Positions 7,713 through 17,631 of a stretch of DNA of 29,081 bases are shown piece after piece; the first letter of the stretch is position 1, and every line of letters begins with the position of its first letter. Below the pieces are notes generated by a model. That model was not told where the DNA came from. It saw nothing but the letters and a program-made list of their open reading frames with translations, and did not search any database. Source of the stretch: Dehalococcoidia bacterium (lineage in GTDB: Bacteria > Chloroflexota > Dehalococcoidia > UBA2979); assembly GCA_030745285.1 (NCBI GenBank), contig JASLOV010000144.1, positions 1 through 29,081 of the forward strand, read 5' to 3'. A program made the position numbers and the translations under genes.

Positions 7713-9479
7713 TCCGGTGCGCGCCGTCAGGGTGTTCACCTCGCGCACCAGGTCGAGGATGTCGAGCGCCTCTTCGACGGAGACCTCGGTCCCGAACCCG
7801 ACCAGAGCCTCCGCCAGGGCCTGCTGCGCGGCGGTGAGACTTGCTTCGTCGCTCGGCGCGCTTTCGCCGGGGGTGGGGTTGTCGGAAGGCGTGCCCCGGC
7901 CCCCGCCTCCACCATCGCTGGCCGCGTCGCCGGGGGCGGTTGTGTCCGTGGGCGGCGCGGGCAGCGCGCCGGGCTGACCCTGGCCATCGCTCCCCTCGTC
8001 CTCGTCGCCTTCGCGGTCGCCCGCCTCCGTTTGCCCGGAATCGCTCTGCTGGGACGCCTGCGGCGGCGTCGCCGGTGCAGGCGGCGCGAGCGCGATGAGG
8101 ATCAGTTCGAGGTTGTGGCGGGCGTCATCGTCGTCCGGGCTGCTGCGCAGCACGCTGGTGAAGGCGTCGCGGGCCTCCTCCAGCGCGCCCCGACGGTAGG
8201 CGTGGCTGCCCAGCGCGTAGATGGCTCGCTGCTGCAGGTCGCGGTCTTCGGCCCCGAAGGCGGCGGCGGCCGAGGCGGCGGTCGCCTCCTCGAAGCGGCG
8301 CAGGCGGTGCAGAGCGTTGCCGGTGTCGTAGGCGACGGTGGGGTCGTCAGGCAGCAGCACGGCGGCCTGCCGATATTCAGTGAGCGCGCGGTCGTACCGG
8401 CCCTGCTCGTACGTCTCATTGCCGTCGCGGACATGCTTGAAAGCGCTGGAGCCGCCGCAGGCGACGATCACGGCGGCGATCAGTGCGGTCACACCCAGCG
8501 TGATGCGGGTCGCGCGTCGCGGGCGGACGCGGGCGCCCTCGGTCACCAGCGTCTGTAGGACCAGCAGCAGCAACGCGCCGCCGAGGAACCACTGGAAGCG
8601 CTCGATCGGCGCCGCCTGCGTGGATTCCGCGAACTGCGATTGGCGGAGACGAGCGAACTCGACCGCCAGCCCGGCCACGGTGCCGGTGTCCCGGAAGGTG
8701 CCTCCGGTCTCCGTGGCGATGCGTTCGAGCGTGGCGCGGTCGACGGCGGTGTGCTCCGTGCCGCCGAGGCGGTCGGCGGGGATGTCGACGCCCTGCACAC
8801 TGCCGGCGGCCACCGTGTAGATGCGAACATCGTCGTTCCGCACGAGGTTCAGGGCGCCGTCGAGCCGGGTCGCGGACTGCCCTTCGCCGTCGGAGACGAG
8901 CACGATCACCTGCGTCTCGGCGGAGTCGTCGATGTTGAGCAGGCGGATCGACTCCCGCAGCGCCTCGCTGAGGTCGGAGCCGGGTCGCACCAGCAGGCGC
9001 TCGCTCTGGGCCTGGTCGACGAGCTGGCGGACGGCGTCGAGGTCGAGTGTGAGCGGCGAGCGGAGGAATGCGCCGCCGGCAAAGGTGACGAGACCGACCC
9101 GGTCGCCTCGGAGATGGTCGAGCAGCAGCCCGAGCCCGCGGGCGGCGGCGGCGGCCCGCGTCGGGTCGACATCGGGCGCGGTCATCGAGCGGGAGACGTC
9201 GAGCGCGATCGCGACATCGATACCGCGGCGGGTGACGGGCTGATCGGAAGTCCCCCACTGCGGCCGTGCGATGGCGACGGCGGTGAGGATGAGCGCGCCG
9301 AGCAGGAGCGCGGCGCGGATGCGCCGTCGCGTCTCGCTGCGCCGCCGTCGCAGCGACTCGTCGCCGCCCAGCGCGAGCCCGGCGCGACGGTCGCGGCGCT
9401 GGCGGTGGAAGAGCGCGGCTGCGACGGGGATCAGCGTGAGCAGCGCAGTGAGGGCGAACGGGGAGGCGAAGTCGATCAT
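7677..9479 (-). CDS. VWA-TPR fusion protein (BatB + BatC-like)
   Basis: 600 residues. Two N-terminal membrane segments (about 7-24 and 55-72) are followed by a VWA domain (about 88-280) with a MIDAS DVSRS at 94-98 and LVSDGEG near 195. A third membrane segment is at about 297-313. A second hydrophobic stretch ending in VIVACGG (Cys341) looks like a lipoprotein signal. TPR-type helices (about 350-465), an acidic Gly/Ser/Pro-rich linker (about 468-545) and a short helical end follow. In Bat operons, BatB (VWA) and BatC (TPR) are usually separate; here one open frame carries both. The predicted topology puts both VWA and TPR outside the membrane. The start ATG 9479 overlaps the stop of the upstream VWA gene (ATGA). 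It is the last gene of the second MoxR cluster. Confidence 0.87.
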   Translation of the reverse strand: MIDFASPFALTALLTLIPVAAALFHRQRRDRRAGLALGGDESLRRRRSETRRRIRAALLLGALILTAVAIARPQWGTSDQPVTRRGIDVAIALDVSRSMTAPDVDPTRAAAAARGLGLLLDHLRGDRVGLVTFAGGAFLRSPLTLDLDAVRQLVDQAQSERLLVRPGSDLSEALRESIRLLNIDDSAETQVIVLVSDGEGQSATRLDGALNLVRNDDVRIYTVAAGSVQGVDIPADRLGGTEHTAVDRATLERIATETGGTFRDTGTVAGLAVEFARLRQSQFAESTQAAPIERFQWFLGGALLLLVLQTLVTEGARVRPRRATRITLGVTALIAAVIVACGGSSAFKHVRDGNETYEQGRYDRALTEYRQAAVLLPDDPTVAYDTGNALHRLRRFEEATAASAAAAFGAEDRDLQQRAIYALGSHAYRRGALEEARDAFTSVLRSSPDDDDARHNLELILIALAPPAPATPPQASQQSDSGQTEAGDREGDEDEGSDGQGQPGALPAPPTDTTAPGDAASDGGGGGRGTPSDNPTPGESAPSDEASLTAAQQALAEALVGFGTEVSVEEALDILDLVREVNTLTARTGSGLPSGRLPAR

Positions 9480-10429
9480 GGGTACCTGCGCAGCGCGGTC
9501 GCTCGCAGCACGGCCTCGACGACCAGCAGGCTGAGCGCGGCGAGTACGAGCCAGGGTGCGAACTCGGCGAACGACGTGAACTCGCGCTCCCCCACCCGGC
9601 TCCGTTCCTGGTCGCTGATCGCCTCGTAGGCGGCGGCGAGTTCCTGCTGGGTGGAGGTGTTGTAGTACTCGGCGTCGGTGATCGTGGCGATGTTCTTGAG
9701 CGTGGCCTCATCCACTCCCCCGGTGGCGTTGAAGCGCGGGTCGGCGCCGCCGGTGAAGCCGATGGTGTAGATACGTATGTTGAGCGTGCTGGCGATCTGC
9801 GCGGCGTCGACCGGGAAGACTTCGCCCGCGTTGTTCTGCCCGTCGGTCAGCAGCACGACGACGCGGCTGCGGGCGGGCGAGTCGCGCAGCAGGTTCAGTG
9901 CCTCCGACATGCCGAGTCCGATGGCGGTGCCGTCCGGCAGCAGCCCGCTGCGGACATTGCGCACGGCGCGGGTCAGCGCCTTGTGGTCGAGCGTGAGCGG
10001 CGAGAGCGCGAGCGCCCGGGACTGGAAGACGACGAGGCCGACGCGGTCGCCTTCCAGTGTGGCGACGAAGTCCTCGACGACGGCGCGGGCCGCGGCCAGG
10101 CGGGTGGTGCCGCTCTGTGCCTCCGCCTCCATCGAGCTCGAGGCGTCGAGCGCGACAACGACATCGATGCCCTCCTCCGGCAGTACCGTGATCGCCAGCC
10201 CCTCCCGGGGACGCGCGAGCGCTACGACGATGGCGACGATGGCGAGCGTCCGCAGCAGGCCCGGCGCCCACTGCAACCGGGTGCGCCAGCTGGAGCCAGC
10301 GGCGGCACGGGCGACTCCGAGTTCCGCCAGCGCCATCGCCGGGCGCCCGCGGGTGCGCAGCAGTCCCCAGGCGGCGGGCAGGGCCGCAAGTGGGAGCAGG
10401 TAGAGCAGGACCGGCGCAGCGAAGTTCAT
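9476..10429 (-). CDS. VWA domain membrane protein (BatA-like)
   Basis: 317 residues. An N-terminal hydrophobic segment (about 5-23), a second membrane segment (about 58-72), and a VWA domain (about 88-270) are followed by a C-terminal membrane segment (about 290-307). The MIDAS is DASSS at 95-99 with LLTDGQNN near 194-200, so metal-dependent ligand binding should be intact. This is the usual BatA layout with the VWA domain on the outer face of the membrane. The start ATG 10429 overlaps the previous gene's stop (ATGA). The frame stays open far upstream to 11050, but that part is a low-complexity Arg/Ala-rich shadow of the DUF4381-like gene and is not used. Confidence 0.9.
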   Translation of the reverse strand: MNFAAPVLLYLLPLAALPAAWGLLRTRGRPAMALAELGVARAAAGSSWRTRLQWAPGLLRTLAIVAIVVALARPREGLAITVLPEEGIDVVVALDASSSMEAEAQSGTTRLAAARAVVEDFVATLEGDRVGLVVFQSRALALSPLTLDHKALTRAVRNVRSGLLPDGTAIGLGMSEALNLLRDSPARSRVVVLLTDGQNNAGEVFPVDAAQIASTLNIRIYTIGFTGGADPRFNATGGVDEATLKNIATITDAEYYNTSTQQELAAAYEAISDQERSRVGEREFTSFAEFAPWLVLAALSLLVVEAVLRATALRRYP

Positions 10430-11412
10430 GCCGGCGTCACCGGGGCAGGAGCGACCGATGGGCGGGGGCGCGAGAGTTCGACGATTTCGAAGGCGACGGT
10501 GAGGTCGTGGTCGGCCGATGCCGGGTCGGGGCGGCGGCGCGCGTAGACGGCCGCGTCGCAGCGCTCGAGTAGCCCGCCGACGAGGCGCGCCTGCCAGCGC
10601 TCGACGCCGCGGTCTTCCATGCGCGCCTCGAGCTCGACCGTCGTCATCGCCATCGCGCGGAAGGCGAAGCGCTCCTCGATGTAGCCGCGGACGGCGGCGG
10701 AGATGGTGCCGTAGTAGCCCGCGAAGTCGCCCTGCTGGAGCAGTTCGGCGTCGTGCAGACGGTCCAGACGCCGTCGGACGCGCTCCTCCGGGCCATCGCG
10801 CCGTTCCTCCCCGGGCGTCGCCGGCCGGCCCTCGCGTCGGTGGAGCCAGATCCAGGCGACGATGCCGAGCAGGGCGAGCGCGAGCACGCCGCCGCCTGCG
10901 GGGCGCTGCCAGCCCGGCGGCGCACCTTCGACGCTGGCCTGGGGCTTGAGCGGACGCAGCTGCTCGTCGCCGGCCACGATCGTGGACGCGATCACCAGCG
11001 GCGGCGACGGCGGCGTGATGCTGCCGGATCTTCCGTCTTCGGCGAGCCACGAGACGCGGAACGCGCCGGGCTTCAGTTCGCCCAGTTCGAACCCCGCCAT
11101 GACGTACCGGAAGACCGTGAGCAGCCCCTCTTCCGAAGGCTCCGTGATCGGCGGGACGGATTCGATCAGGTCGAGCGCCGCCGACGGGCGTGGCTCGGAC
11201 GCCGAGATCAGCAGGCTGCTGTCGTGGTTGACAGCGACGATGAGCGTCGTGCGCTGGCCGAGCTTCGCCACCGGTGGATCGAAACTGACCTGCACCTCGA
11301 GCGACGGCGCGGGCGCCTGCTGCGCGGAGACGGGCGAGGCAACCGCGGCTGCGAGCAGCGCCGCCAGGACGGCGATCAGCGTTGCCGTTGCCCGGATGAG
11401 AGGCCGGGTCAT
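10426..11412 (-). CDS. DUF4381/BatD-like exported membrane protein
   Basis: 328 residues. A cleavable signal peptide (about 1-30, ending VSAQQ) is followed by a beta-sandwich-like extracytoplasmic region (about 35-145) that opens SLEVQVSFDPPVAKLGQ. One membrane segment (about 175-191) and a cytoplasmic helical tail follow. The tail (LLQQGDFAGYYGTISAAVRGYIEERF) resembles DUF4381. The placement between DUF58 and VWA genes is what is seen for BatD/DUF4381 proteins in MoxR operons, where they are thought to bind the VWA partners across the membrane. The gene starts 24 bp after the DUF58 stop. The family assignment rests on architecture and a few motifs, so the exact Pfam family is uncertain. Confidence 0.75.
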   Translation of the reverse strand: MTRPLIRATATLIAVLAALLAAAVASPVSAQQAPAPSLEVQVSFDPPVAKLGQRTTLIVAVNHDSSLLISASEPRPSAALDLIESVPPITEPSEEGLLTVFRYVMAGFELGELKPGAFRVSWLAEDGRSGSITPPSPPLVIASTIVAGDEQLRPLKPQASVEGAPPGWQRPAGGGVLALALLGIVAWIWLHRREGRPATPGEERRDGPEERVRRRLDRLHDAELLQQGDFAGYYGTISAAVRGYIEERFAFRAMAMTTVELEARMEDRGVERWQARLVGGLLERCDAAVYARRRPDPASADHDLTVAFEIVELSRPRPSVAPAPVTPA

Positions 11413-11436
11413 TTCCGCACCGTCATCGCCGCACCG

Positions 11437-12432
11437 TCACCGCAGGGCCGCCCGGCGTCGGAAGTAGTGAAGCAGCGGGGCGACGTAGTCCTCGTCCAGC
11501 CGCAGTTCGACCTCGTCCACGCCCGCCGAGGCGAGGGTGGCGCAGCGCTGCTCGGCCCGTTCGAGCGCGGCGGCCCGGTAGCGACGGCGCACGCCGCGGT
11601 CGGAGCTGTCCAGCAGCACACGGCCGCCCAGCTCGGCGTCCTCGACCTCGACCAGGCCGACGTCCGGCAGATCGAGGTCCAGCGGGTCAACCAGCGTGAG
11701 GGCCACCACCTCGTGGCGGCGGCCCAGCGTGCGCAGCGTCTGCTCGTACCCGGCATCGAAGAAGTCCGAGAGGATGAAGACGATCGAACGCCGTCTGAGC
11801 ACGCGGCTGAGGTAGTCCAATGAGGCGGCCAGGTCGGTGGCGGGGTGAGGGTCATCGTGGAAGAGCACCTCACGCACCAGCCGCAGGACGTGACGAGGGC
11901 CGCGGGCCGGCGGGACGAATCGCTCGATGCGGTCGGTGAAGGTGAGCAGGCCGGTGAGGTCGTTGTTGAAGGCGGCGGCGAAGGAGAGCAGCGCGCAAAC
12001 CTCGGCCGCAACGCCGAGCCGGCCGGAGCGCGGACCGGCCGCCAACTGAGAGGCCGAGAGGTCGACGGCGGATATCACGTTGATCTCGCGTTCTTCGACG
12101 TAGTGCTTGACCCAGGGCGTGCCCATGCGGGCAGTGACGTTCCAGTCGATCAGGCGGACGTCGTCCCCGGGGACGTACTCGCGCGCCTCGGCGAACTCGA
12201 TGCCGGAGCCACGGAAGACGCTGCGGTAATCGCCCGCCAGCAGCGTGGAGGCGAGGCGACGAGCGCGAATCTCGATGCGCCTGATCTGCGCGAGCAAGTC
12301 CGGTGGCAACGTCGAGCCGTCGGCGTCGAACGTGTCGCCACCACCGCCGTCGCGGCCGGCCGCGACGGTCCTGCTGGCCGTGAGCGCGAGTTCGCCTGGC
12401 TCGCGCGCCGCGGGCGGTGGCGAGAGGGTCAT
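11437..12432 (-). CDS. DUF58 domain protein (cluster 2, soluble type)
   Basis: 331 residues with no membrane segment. The DUF58 signature PGDDVRLIDWNVTAR is at residues 88-102. A VWA-like fold follows (NVISAVDLSAS, later FILSDFFDAGYEQ) and carries the DxSxS-like DLSAS. The first roughly 40 residues are Gly/Asp-rich and probably disordered. The start is not certain. ATG 12432 leaves a 34-bp gap after the MoxR gene, while ATG 12486 (18 codons longer) would overlap MoxR by 20 bp; neither has a clear Shine-Dalgarno. The protein belongs to the second MoxR cluster and is presumably handled by its MoxR. Confidence 0.87.
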   Translation of the reverse strand: MTLSPPPAAREPGELALTASRTVAAGRDGGGGDTFDADGSTLPPDLLAQIRRIEIRARRLASTLLAGDYRSVFRGSGIEFAEAREYVPGDDVRLIDWNVTARMGTPWVKHYVEEREINVISAVDLSASQLAAGPRSGRLGVAAEVCALLSFAAAFNNDLTGLLTFTDRIERFVPPARGPRHVLRLVREVLFHDDPHPATDLAASLDYLSRVLRRRSIVFILSDFFDAGYEQTLRTLGRRHEVVALTLVDPLDLDLPDVGLVEVEDAELGGRVLLDSSDRGVRRRYRAAALERAEQRCATLASAGVDEVELRLDEDYVAPLLHYFRRRAALR

Positions 12433-12466
12433 GGGCGCTACCGCGCCGGTGGTCGAGCGGACGCGA

Positions 12467-13456
<990 letters not shown>

Positions 13457-13462
13457 GCGATC

Positions 13463-13468
13463 AGTCTA
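13463..13468 (-). promoter_or_regulatory. Candidate -10 box of a leaderless MoxR transcript
   Basis: TAGACT on the minus strand, followed by six bases and then ATG 13456. With normal -10 spacing, transcription would start at or next to the A of the ATG. The gene has no Shine-Dalgarno. Confidence 0.45.
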
Positions 13469-13648
13469 CCGCCCGGGCCTCCGAGGAGTGTGATCCGGAG
13501 TGCTAGCGTGCGGGGCGTTCAAAGGCGGCGCGGACGGCGTTGCCACGGCGGCCGTCGCCAGCACGGTGACGCGCTCGCCGGCGTCGAGGCGAGTGTGGCC
13601 GCGAGGGATAACGGTCACGGCGGCTTGCAGGTGACGCCGAGACACCAC
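13466..13648 (-). pseudogene. Possible RCK_C (TrkA_C)-like gene remnant
   Basis: A short open frame of 60 codons whose middle (TVIPRGHTRLDAGERVTVLA) resembles the last strands of RCK_C/TrkA_C domains, which commonly read like viPrGdtvLeaGDrvtvl. The codons have strong G/C at third positions, as real genes here do. The N-terminal half of the domain, and any channel or transporter it belonged to, is missing. The frame is the same as that of dnaE, directly past its TAG stop, and the upstream edge coincides with a copy of the 24-bp repeat. It could be a decayed C-terminal fragment, a small real gene, or chance. I favour a remnant. Confidence 0.35.
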
Positions 13649-13668
13649 CGACGGGCTCAGCGCGAGCG
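13645..13668 (+). repeat. Dispersed 24-bp intergenic repeat, copy 3 (most diverged)
   Basis: Matches the copy at 18987-19010 at 20 of 24 bases, including a central CGACGGGCTCAG and the terminal GAGCG. It has the same orientation as the other two. It lies ten bases past the dnaE stop codon. Confidence 0.5.
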
Positions 13669-13678
13669 GTCGGGGAGA

Positions 13679-16600
13679 CTAGCCGCCGCTCACGGCAGCC
13701 AGGCCGTCGGGGCCGGCGGTGAGAGCGGTGATATCGGCGGGCAGCTCGCCGACCTCGGTGGCGGTACCGAGGACGCCGAGCAGCGCCGAAATCTCGTTCA
13801 CCATCTGGCCGCCGGCGGTGGCGATGTCGAGCGAGAGCCGTTCGACGCGTCCACCGCGGGTCTGCACCAGCAACTCGACGGGCACCTCGCCCGGGTAGGC
13901 GTGGAGGCGTTGGACGATGCGCTTGAGGCGGCGCACGTCGGAAGAGGCGTCCGTCGTCTCTTCCATCGTGATCTGGAGGCGGTGCAGCCCACCGTAGCTG
14001 GCGGGGGACTCGGCGACGCTGGCGGCCAGGTTCGCGGGGCCCGGTGGGGGTGAGGCGTCGACCGCCCGCAGCTGCGCTCGCTCGTTCGGCCGCTCGGGCT
14101 GCTGCCGGGCGGAACCGTTGCCACCCGCGGGCGGCCCGGGATTGGAGCCGCCCGGCCGCTCGCCCTGTGGCCGCGGCGGGCGCTTCGCACGAGACTTGCG
14201 GGGCTCGAAGCGGGCGGGGTCGTAGTCGATCGGCGCGCGCGACTCGCCGTCGTAGGCGGCGAGGCTCTGAACGGCGATGGTGAGGCGGTCGCCGCGCTCC
14301 CGCACGTCGACGAGTGCGAGCAGCGTCGCGCCCTGCATGAGCAGCGAGCCATGCTGCTCATGGGTGTCGGGCCAGACGGTGAGCTCGCAGCTGCCGCTGA
14401 GGTCTTCGATCGTGACCGCGGCGAAGGGTTTGCCCTGCTTCGTCGTGAGCGAGCGCACGGTGATGACGGTGCCGGCGACGACCTCCTGGCTGCCCGCCAG
14501 TTTGGCCGTGAGCTCCGCCGCCTGGGCGGTGACGTACTGCTCGAGCGAGTCGTGCGCGTCCTTGAACGGGTGCTCGCTGATGTAGGTGCCCAGCAGCTCG
14601 CGCTCCCAGGCGAGGATCTCCTCCTTGGGGCCGTCGAGCCGCTTCAGTTCGAGCGCCGGCAGCGGCGTGTCCTGCTCACTGCCGAACATATCGAACATCG
14701 AGGTCTGCCCGGTCTCGCGCAGGCGCTGTTCCTGCTGTGCGAGCGAGAGGATGCGCTCGACGCCGCCGGCGATGGTGGAACGCCCGGCATCGGGGTCGAG
14801 CGAGTCGAGTGCGCCGGCCTTCGCCAGCGACTCCAGGGCGCGGCGATTGAGGTCGTGCGGATTGATGCGGCGGGCGAAGTCTTCGAGCGAGAGGAACGGG
14901 CCGTTCTCTTCCCGTTCGGCGGTCAGCCCGTCGATCGCGCCGGCGCCGACGTTCTTGATCTGCGCGAGGCCGAAGCGGGTGGCCCCGCCTTCGGAACCGG
15001 GTTCCGGTTCGGGGTCGCGGGCGTCATCCCACTCGGACCCTGTGGGGCCAGCCTGTTCAATCGTGAAGCGGGCGGCGGAGGCGTTGACGTCGGGGGGCAG
15101 CACCGCGATGCGGAGGCGGGCGCATTCGGTGGCGGCGGAGGCGATGCGGTCCTGGTTGCCGCCGGACGCGACGAGCACGGCGGTCATGAACTCCACCGGG
15201 TAGTGGGCTTTCAGGTAGGCGGTCTGGTAGGCGAGCACTCCGTAAGAGAAGGCGTGAGCCTTGTTGAAGCCGTAGCCGGCGAAGGGCTCGATCAGGACGA
15301 AGAGCTGCTCTGCCAGCCGCCGGTCGTAGCCTTGCCCGACGGCGCCGGAGACGAAGCTGTCGCGCTCGGCGAGCATGACGTCCGCGATCTTCTTGCCCAT
15401 CGCCTTGCGCATGACGTCGGCTTGGCCGAGCGAGTAGCCGGCGAAGCGCTTGGCGATCTGCAGTACCTGGTCCTGGTAGACGAGCACGCCGTAGGTCTCG
15501 TCGAGGATCTCGGCGAGGTCGGGGTGCGGGTAGGCGGGCGCGGTGCGGCCGTGCTTTGCGTCGATGTACGTGCTGATGTGCTCCATCGGGCCGGGCCGGT
15601 AGAGCGCGACCATAGCCGCGATCTCGCGGATATCGGCGGGCTGTAATTCGGCGACGTACCGGCGCATGCCGGTGGACTCCATCTGGAAGATGCCGAAGGT
15701 GTCGGCGGCGGCGAAGAGCGCCGCGGCCGCCTCGTCCCCGTCGGGCAACCGCGCGAGGTCGATCTCCATGCCCCGCTGCTCGCGGATCAGGTCGACGGTG
15801 TGGCCGAGGATCGTGAGGTTGGTGAGGCCGAGGAAGTCGAGCTTGAGCAGGCCGATCTTCTCGACCTCGGTCATCGCGTACTGGGTGGTGGGGAGCGACT
15901 CGGCGCTCTCTTCGGCCTCATCGTCGCCGCCGCGCGCCTTGATCGGGCGCTGCAGGGGCAGCACATCGGTCAGCGACTCGCGGGTGATGACGACGCCGGC
16001 GGCGTGGGTGCTGGCGTGACGGGAGACGCCTTCCAAGCCGCGCGCGGTGTCGACCAGGTTGCGTACCGGCTCTTCGCGCTCGTAGGCGTCGCTCAACTCG
16101 GAGGCTTGCTCCAGCGCACCGTCGATGGTGATGCCGAGCGAGTCCGGGATCAGCCGCGCCACCCGGTCGGCGTCGCCGTACGAGAGGCCCAGGGCGCGGC
16201 CGCTGTCGCGGATGGCCGCCTTTGCGCCGAGCGTGCCAAAGGTGATGATCTGCGCGACGTGGTCGCGCCCGAATCGCTCGGCGGCGTAGCGGATCACCTC
16301 GTCGCGGCGGTCGTCGGCGAAGTCGAAGTCGACGTCCGGCATGGAGATGCGTTCCGGGTTGAGGAAGCGCTCGAAGACGAGGTTGTACTGCGTCGGCTCG
16401 ATGTCGATCACGCCGAGGCAGTAGAGCACCATCGAGGCGGCGGCGGAACCGCGCACGCCCATCGGGATGCGCTGCTCGCGGGCGAAGAGGGCGACGTCGC
16501 GCACGATCAGCATGTACTCGACGAAGCCGGTCTCCTCGATCACCGAGAGTTCGTACTCGAGCCGCTCTCGCTGGTCGGCGGCGAGTTCTCCGTAGTGGCG

Positions 16601-17509
16601 GCGGACGCCTTCGTCGCAGAGCTGGCGCAGGTAGCGCGCCGGGGTGGTGCCGGCGGGCACGCCGGGGTCCGGCAGCATCGCCTGGCCGAATTCAAGCTTG
16701 ATGTCGACCTGTTCGGCGATCAGGGCGGTATTGTCGGCCGCCTCGGGCAGCTCAGGCAGCAGTGCCCGCATCTCCTCCTCCGACTTGAGGTAGAAGGAGT
16801 CGCCATCGAGGCTGAAGCGGTTGGGGTCCTGGATGGTGGAGTTGGTGCCGATGCAGAGCAGGACGTCGTGCGCGTGCTGCTGCTCGGCGAAGGTGTAGTG
16901 CGAGTCGTTCGTGAGCACGAGCGGCAGTTCGAGCGAGCGCGCGAGGTCCACGAGGCCGGGCGTGAGGCGGCTGAACTGCTCCTGCCCATGCTCCTGCAGT
17001 TCGACGTAGTAACGCCCAGCGAAGACGTCGCGGTACCACGCCGCGGCCTGCAGGGCATCCTCGTCACGGCCGTCACCGAGCGCGCCCATCACCTCGCCGG
17101 AGGGGCAGCCGGAGAGCACGATCAGGCCCTCGTTGTGCTGCTCCAGCAACTCGCGGTCGACGCGCGGACGGTAGTAGAAGCCCTCGAGGTGCGCCGCGCT
17201 CGATAGCTTGATCAGGTTGCGGTAGCCGGTCTCGTTCTGGGCGAGCAGGGTGAGATGGAAGGGCGAGCGGTTGTTGGGGTCGCGGTTCGTGCGGCTGCCG
17301 GGGGCGACATAGGTCTCGAGCCCGATGATCGGTTTGATGTCGTGCGCGCGCGCCGTCTCGTAGAGTTCGATCGCGCCGTACATGGCGCCGTGGTCGGTGA
17401 CGGCAACGGCATCCTGACCGAGCGCCCTGGCGTGACGCACGAGGTCCGGGATCTTGCTGAGTCCGTCGAGCAGGGAATATTCCGAATGGGTGTGGAGGTG
17501 GGTGAACAT
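13679..17509 (-). CDS. dnaE: DNA polymerase III alpha subunit
   Basis: The 1276-residue replicative C-family polymerase. The N-terminal PHP domain has HTHSEYS at 6-12, VTDHGAMYG at 37-45 and DSHYT at 202-206, with its metal-binding His/Asp residues apparently retained. The palm carries the catalytic pair in PDVDFDF (391-397, Asp392/Asp394 type) and the third acidic residue in KLDFLGLTN (near 545). The fingers (GYGFNKAHAFSYG), a helix-hairpin-helix region, and an OB-fold (about 1005-1060) follow. A Pro/Gly/Arg-rich linker then leads to a small C-terminal domain. The length is slightly above the E. coli protein. ATG 17509 begins the canonical MFTHLHTHSEYSLLDG; no strong Shine-Dalgarno is visible. 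A copy of the 24-bp repeat lies just past its stop. Confidence 0.97.
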   Translation of the reverse strand: MFTHLHTHSEYSLLDGLSKIPDLVRHARALGQDAVAVTDHGAMYGAIELYETARAHDIKPIIGLETYVAPGSRTNRDPNNRSPFHLTLLAQNETGYRNLIKLSSAAHLEGFYYRPRVDRELLEQHNEGLIVLSGCPSGEVMGALGDGRDEDALQAAAWYRDVFAGRYYVELQEHGQEQFSRLTPGLVDLARSLELPLVLTNDSHYTFAEQQHAHDVLLCIGTNSTIQDPNRFSLDGDSFYLKSEEEMRALLPELPEAADNTALIAEQVDIKLEFGQAMLPDPGVPAGTTPARYLRQLCDEGVRRHYGELAADQRERLEYELSVIEETGFVEYMLIVRDVALFAREQRIPMGVRGSAAASMVLYCLGVIDIEPTQYNLVFERFLNPERISMPDVDFDFADDRRDEVIRYAAERFGRDHVAQIITFGTLGAKAAIRDSGRALGLSYGDADRVARLIPDSLGITIDGALEQASELSDAYEREEPVRNLVDTARGLEGVSRHASTHAAGVVITRESLTDVLPLQRPIKARGGDDEAEESAESLPTTQYAMTEVEKIGLLKLDFLGLTNLTILGHTVDLIREQRGMEIDLARLPDGDEAAAALFAAADTFGIFQMESTGMRRYVAELQPADIREIAAMVALYRPGPMEHISTYIDAKHGRTAPAYPHPDLAEILDETYGVLVYQDQVLQIAKRFAGYSLGQADVMRKAMGKKIADVMLAERDSFVSGAVGQGYDRRLAEQLFVLIEPFAGYGFNKAHAFSYGVLAYQTAYLKAHYPVEFMTAVLVASGGNQDRIASAATECARLRIAVLPPDVNASAARFTIEQAGPTGSEWDDARDPEPEPGSEGGATRFGLAQIKNVGAGAIDGLTAEREENGPFLSLEDFARRINPHDLNRRALESLAKAGALDSLDPDAGRSTIAGGVERILSLAQQEQRLRETGQTSMFDMFGSEQDTPLPALELKRLDGPKEEILAWERELLGTYISEHPFKDAHDSLEQYVTAQAAELTAKLAGSQEVVAGTVITVRSLTTKQGKPFAAVTIEDLSGSCELTVWPDTHEQHGSLLMQGATLLALVDVRERGDRLTIAVQSLAAYDGESRAPIDYDPARFEPRKSRAKRPPRPQGERPGGSNPGPPAGGNGSARQQPERPNERAQLRAVDASPPPGPANLAASVAESPASYGGLHRLQITMEETTDASSDVRRLKRIVQRLHAYPGEVPVELLVQTRGGRVERLSLDIATAGGQMVNEISALLGVLGTATEVGELPADITALTAGPDGLAAVSGG

Positions 17510-17554
17510 CGGAGCAACTGCTTAGATGGATACGCGAACGGGCGTGCGGGCCGC

Positions 17555-17563
17555 AGTTTAGCA
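17555..17563 (-). promoter_or_regulatory. Possible extended -10 for dnaE
   Basis: The minus strand reads TGCTAAACT, a TGn plus a -10-like hexamer (four of six matches to TATAAT), about 46 bases before ATG 17509. Weak but the best candidate in the 122-bp lysC-dnaE gap. Confidence 0.3.
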
Positions 17564-17631
17564 CACCGCGAGGGGGCCCGTGGCAGTCTCCCCGTCGAAC
17601 CTGCGATGTCCTCCTCGACGGTGCCTGAGGA

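Noticed and set aside
8640..9629. 329-codon open frame on + across the VWA-TPR gene
   Set aside because: Antisense to the conserved VWA domain; Arg/Glu/Gly-rich with no domain.
10430..11050. Upstream in-frame extension of the BatA-like gene
   Set aside because: It lies inside the DUF4381-like gene in another frame and is low-complexity. ATG 10429 gives the normal membrane N-terminus.
13457..13681. Programmed read-through of the dnaE TAG
   Set aside because: DnaE already ends at a normal length with its C-terminal domain, and the following frame match has a one-in-three chance. A gene remnant explains it better.
15800..17206. 468-codon open frame on + inside dnaE
   Set aside because: Fully antisense to conserved DnaE PHP and palm motifs; no recognisable domains or ribosome site.
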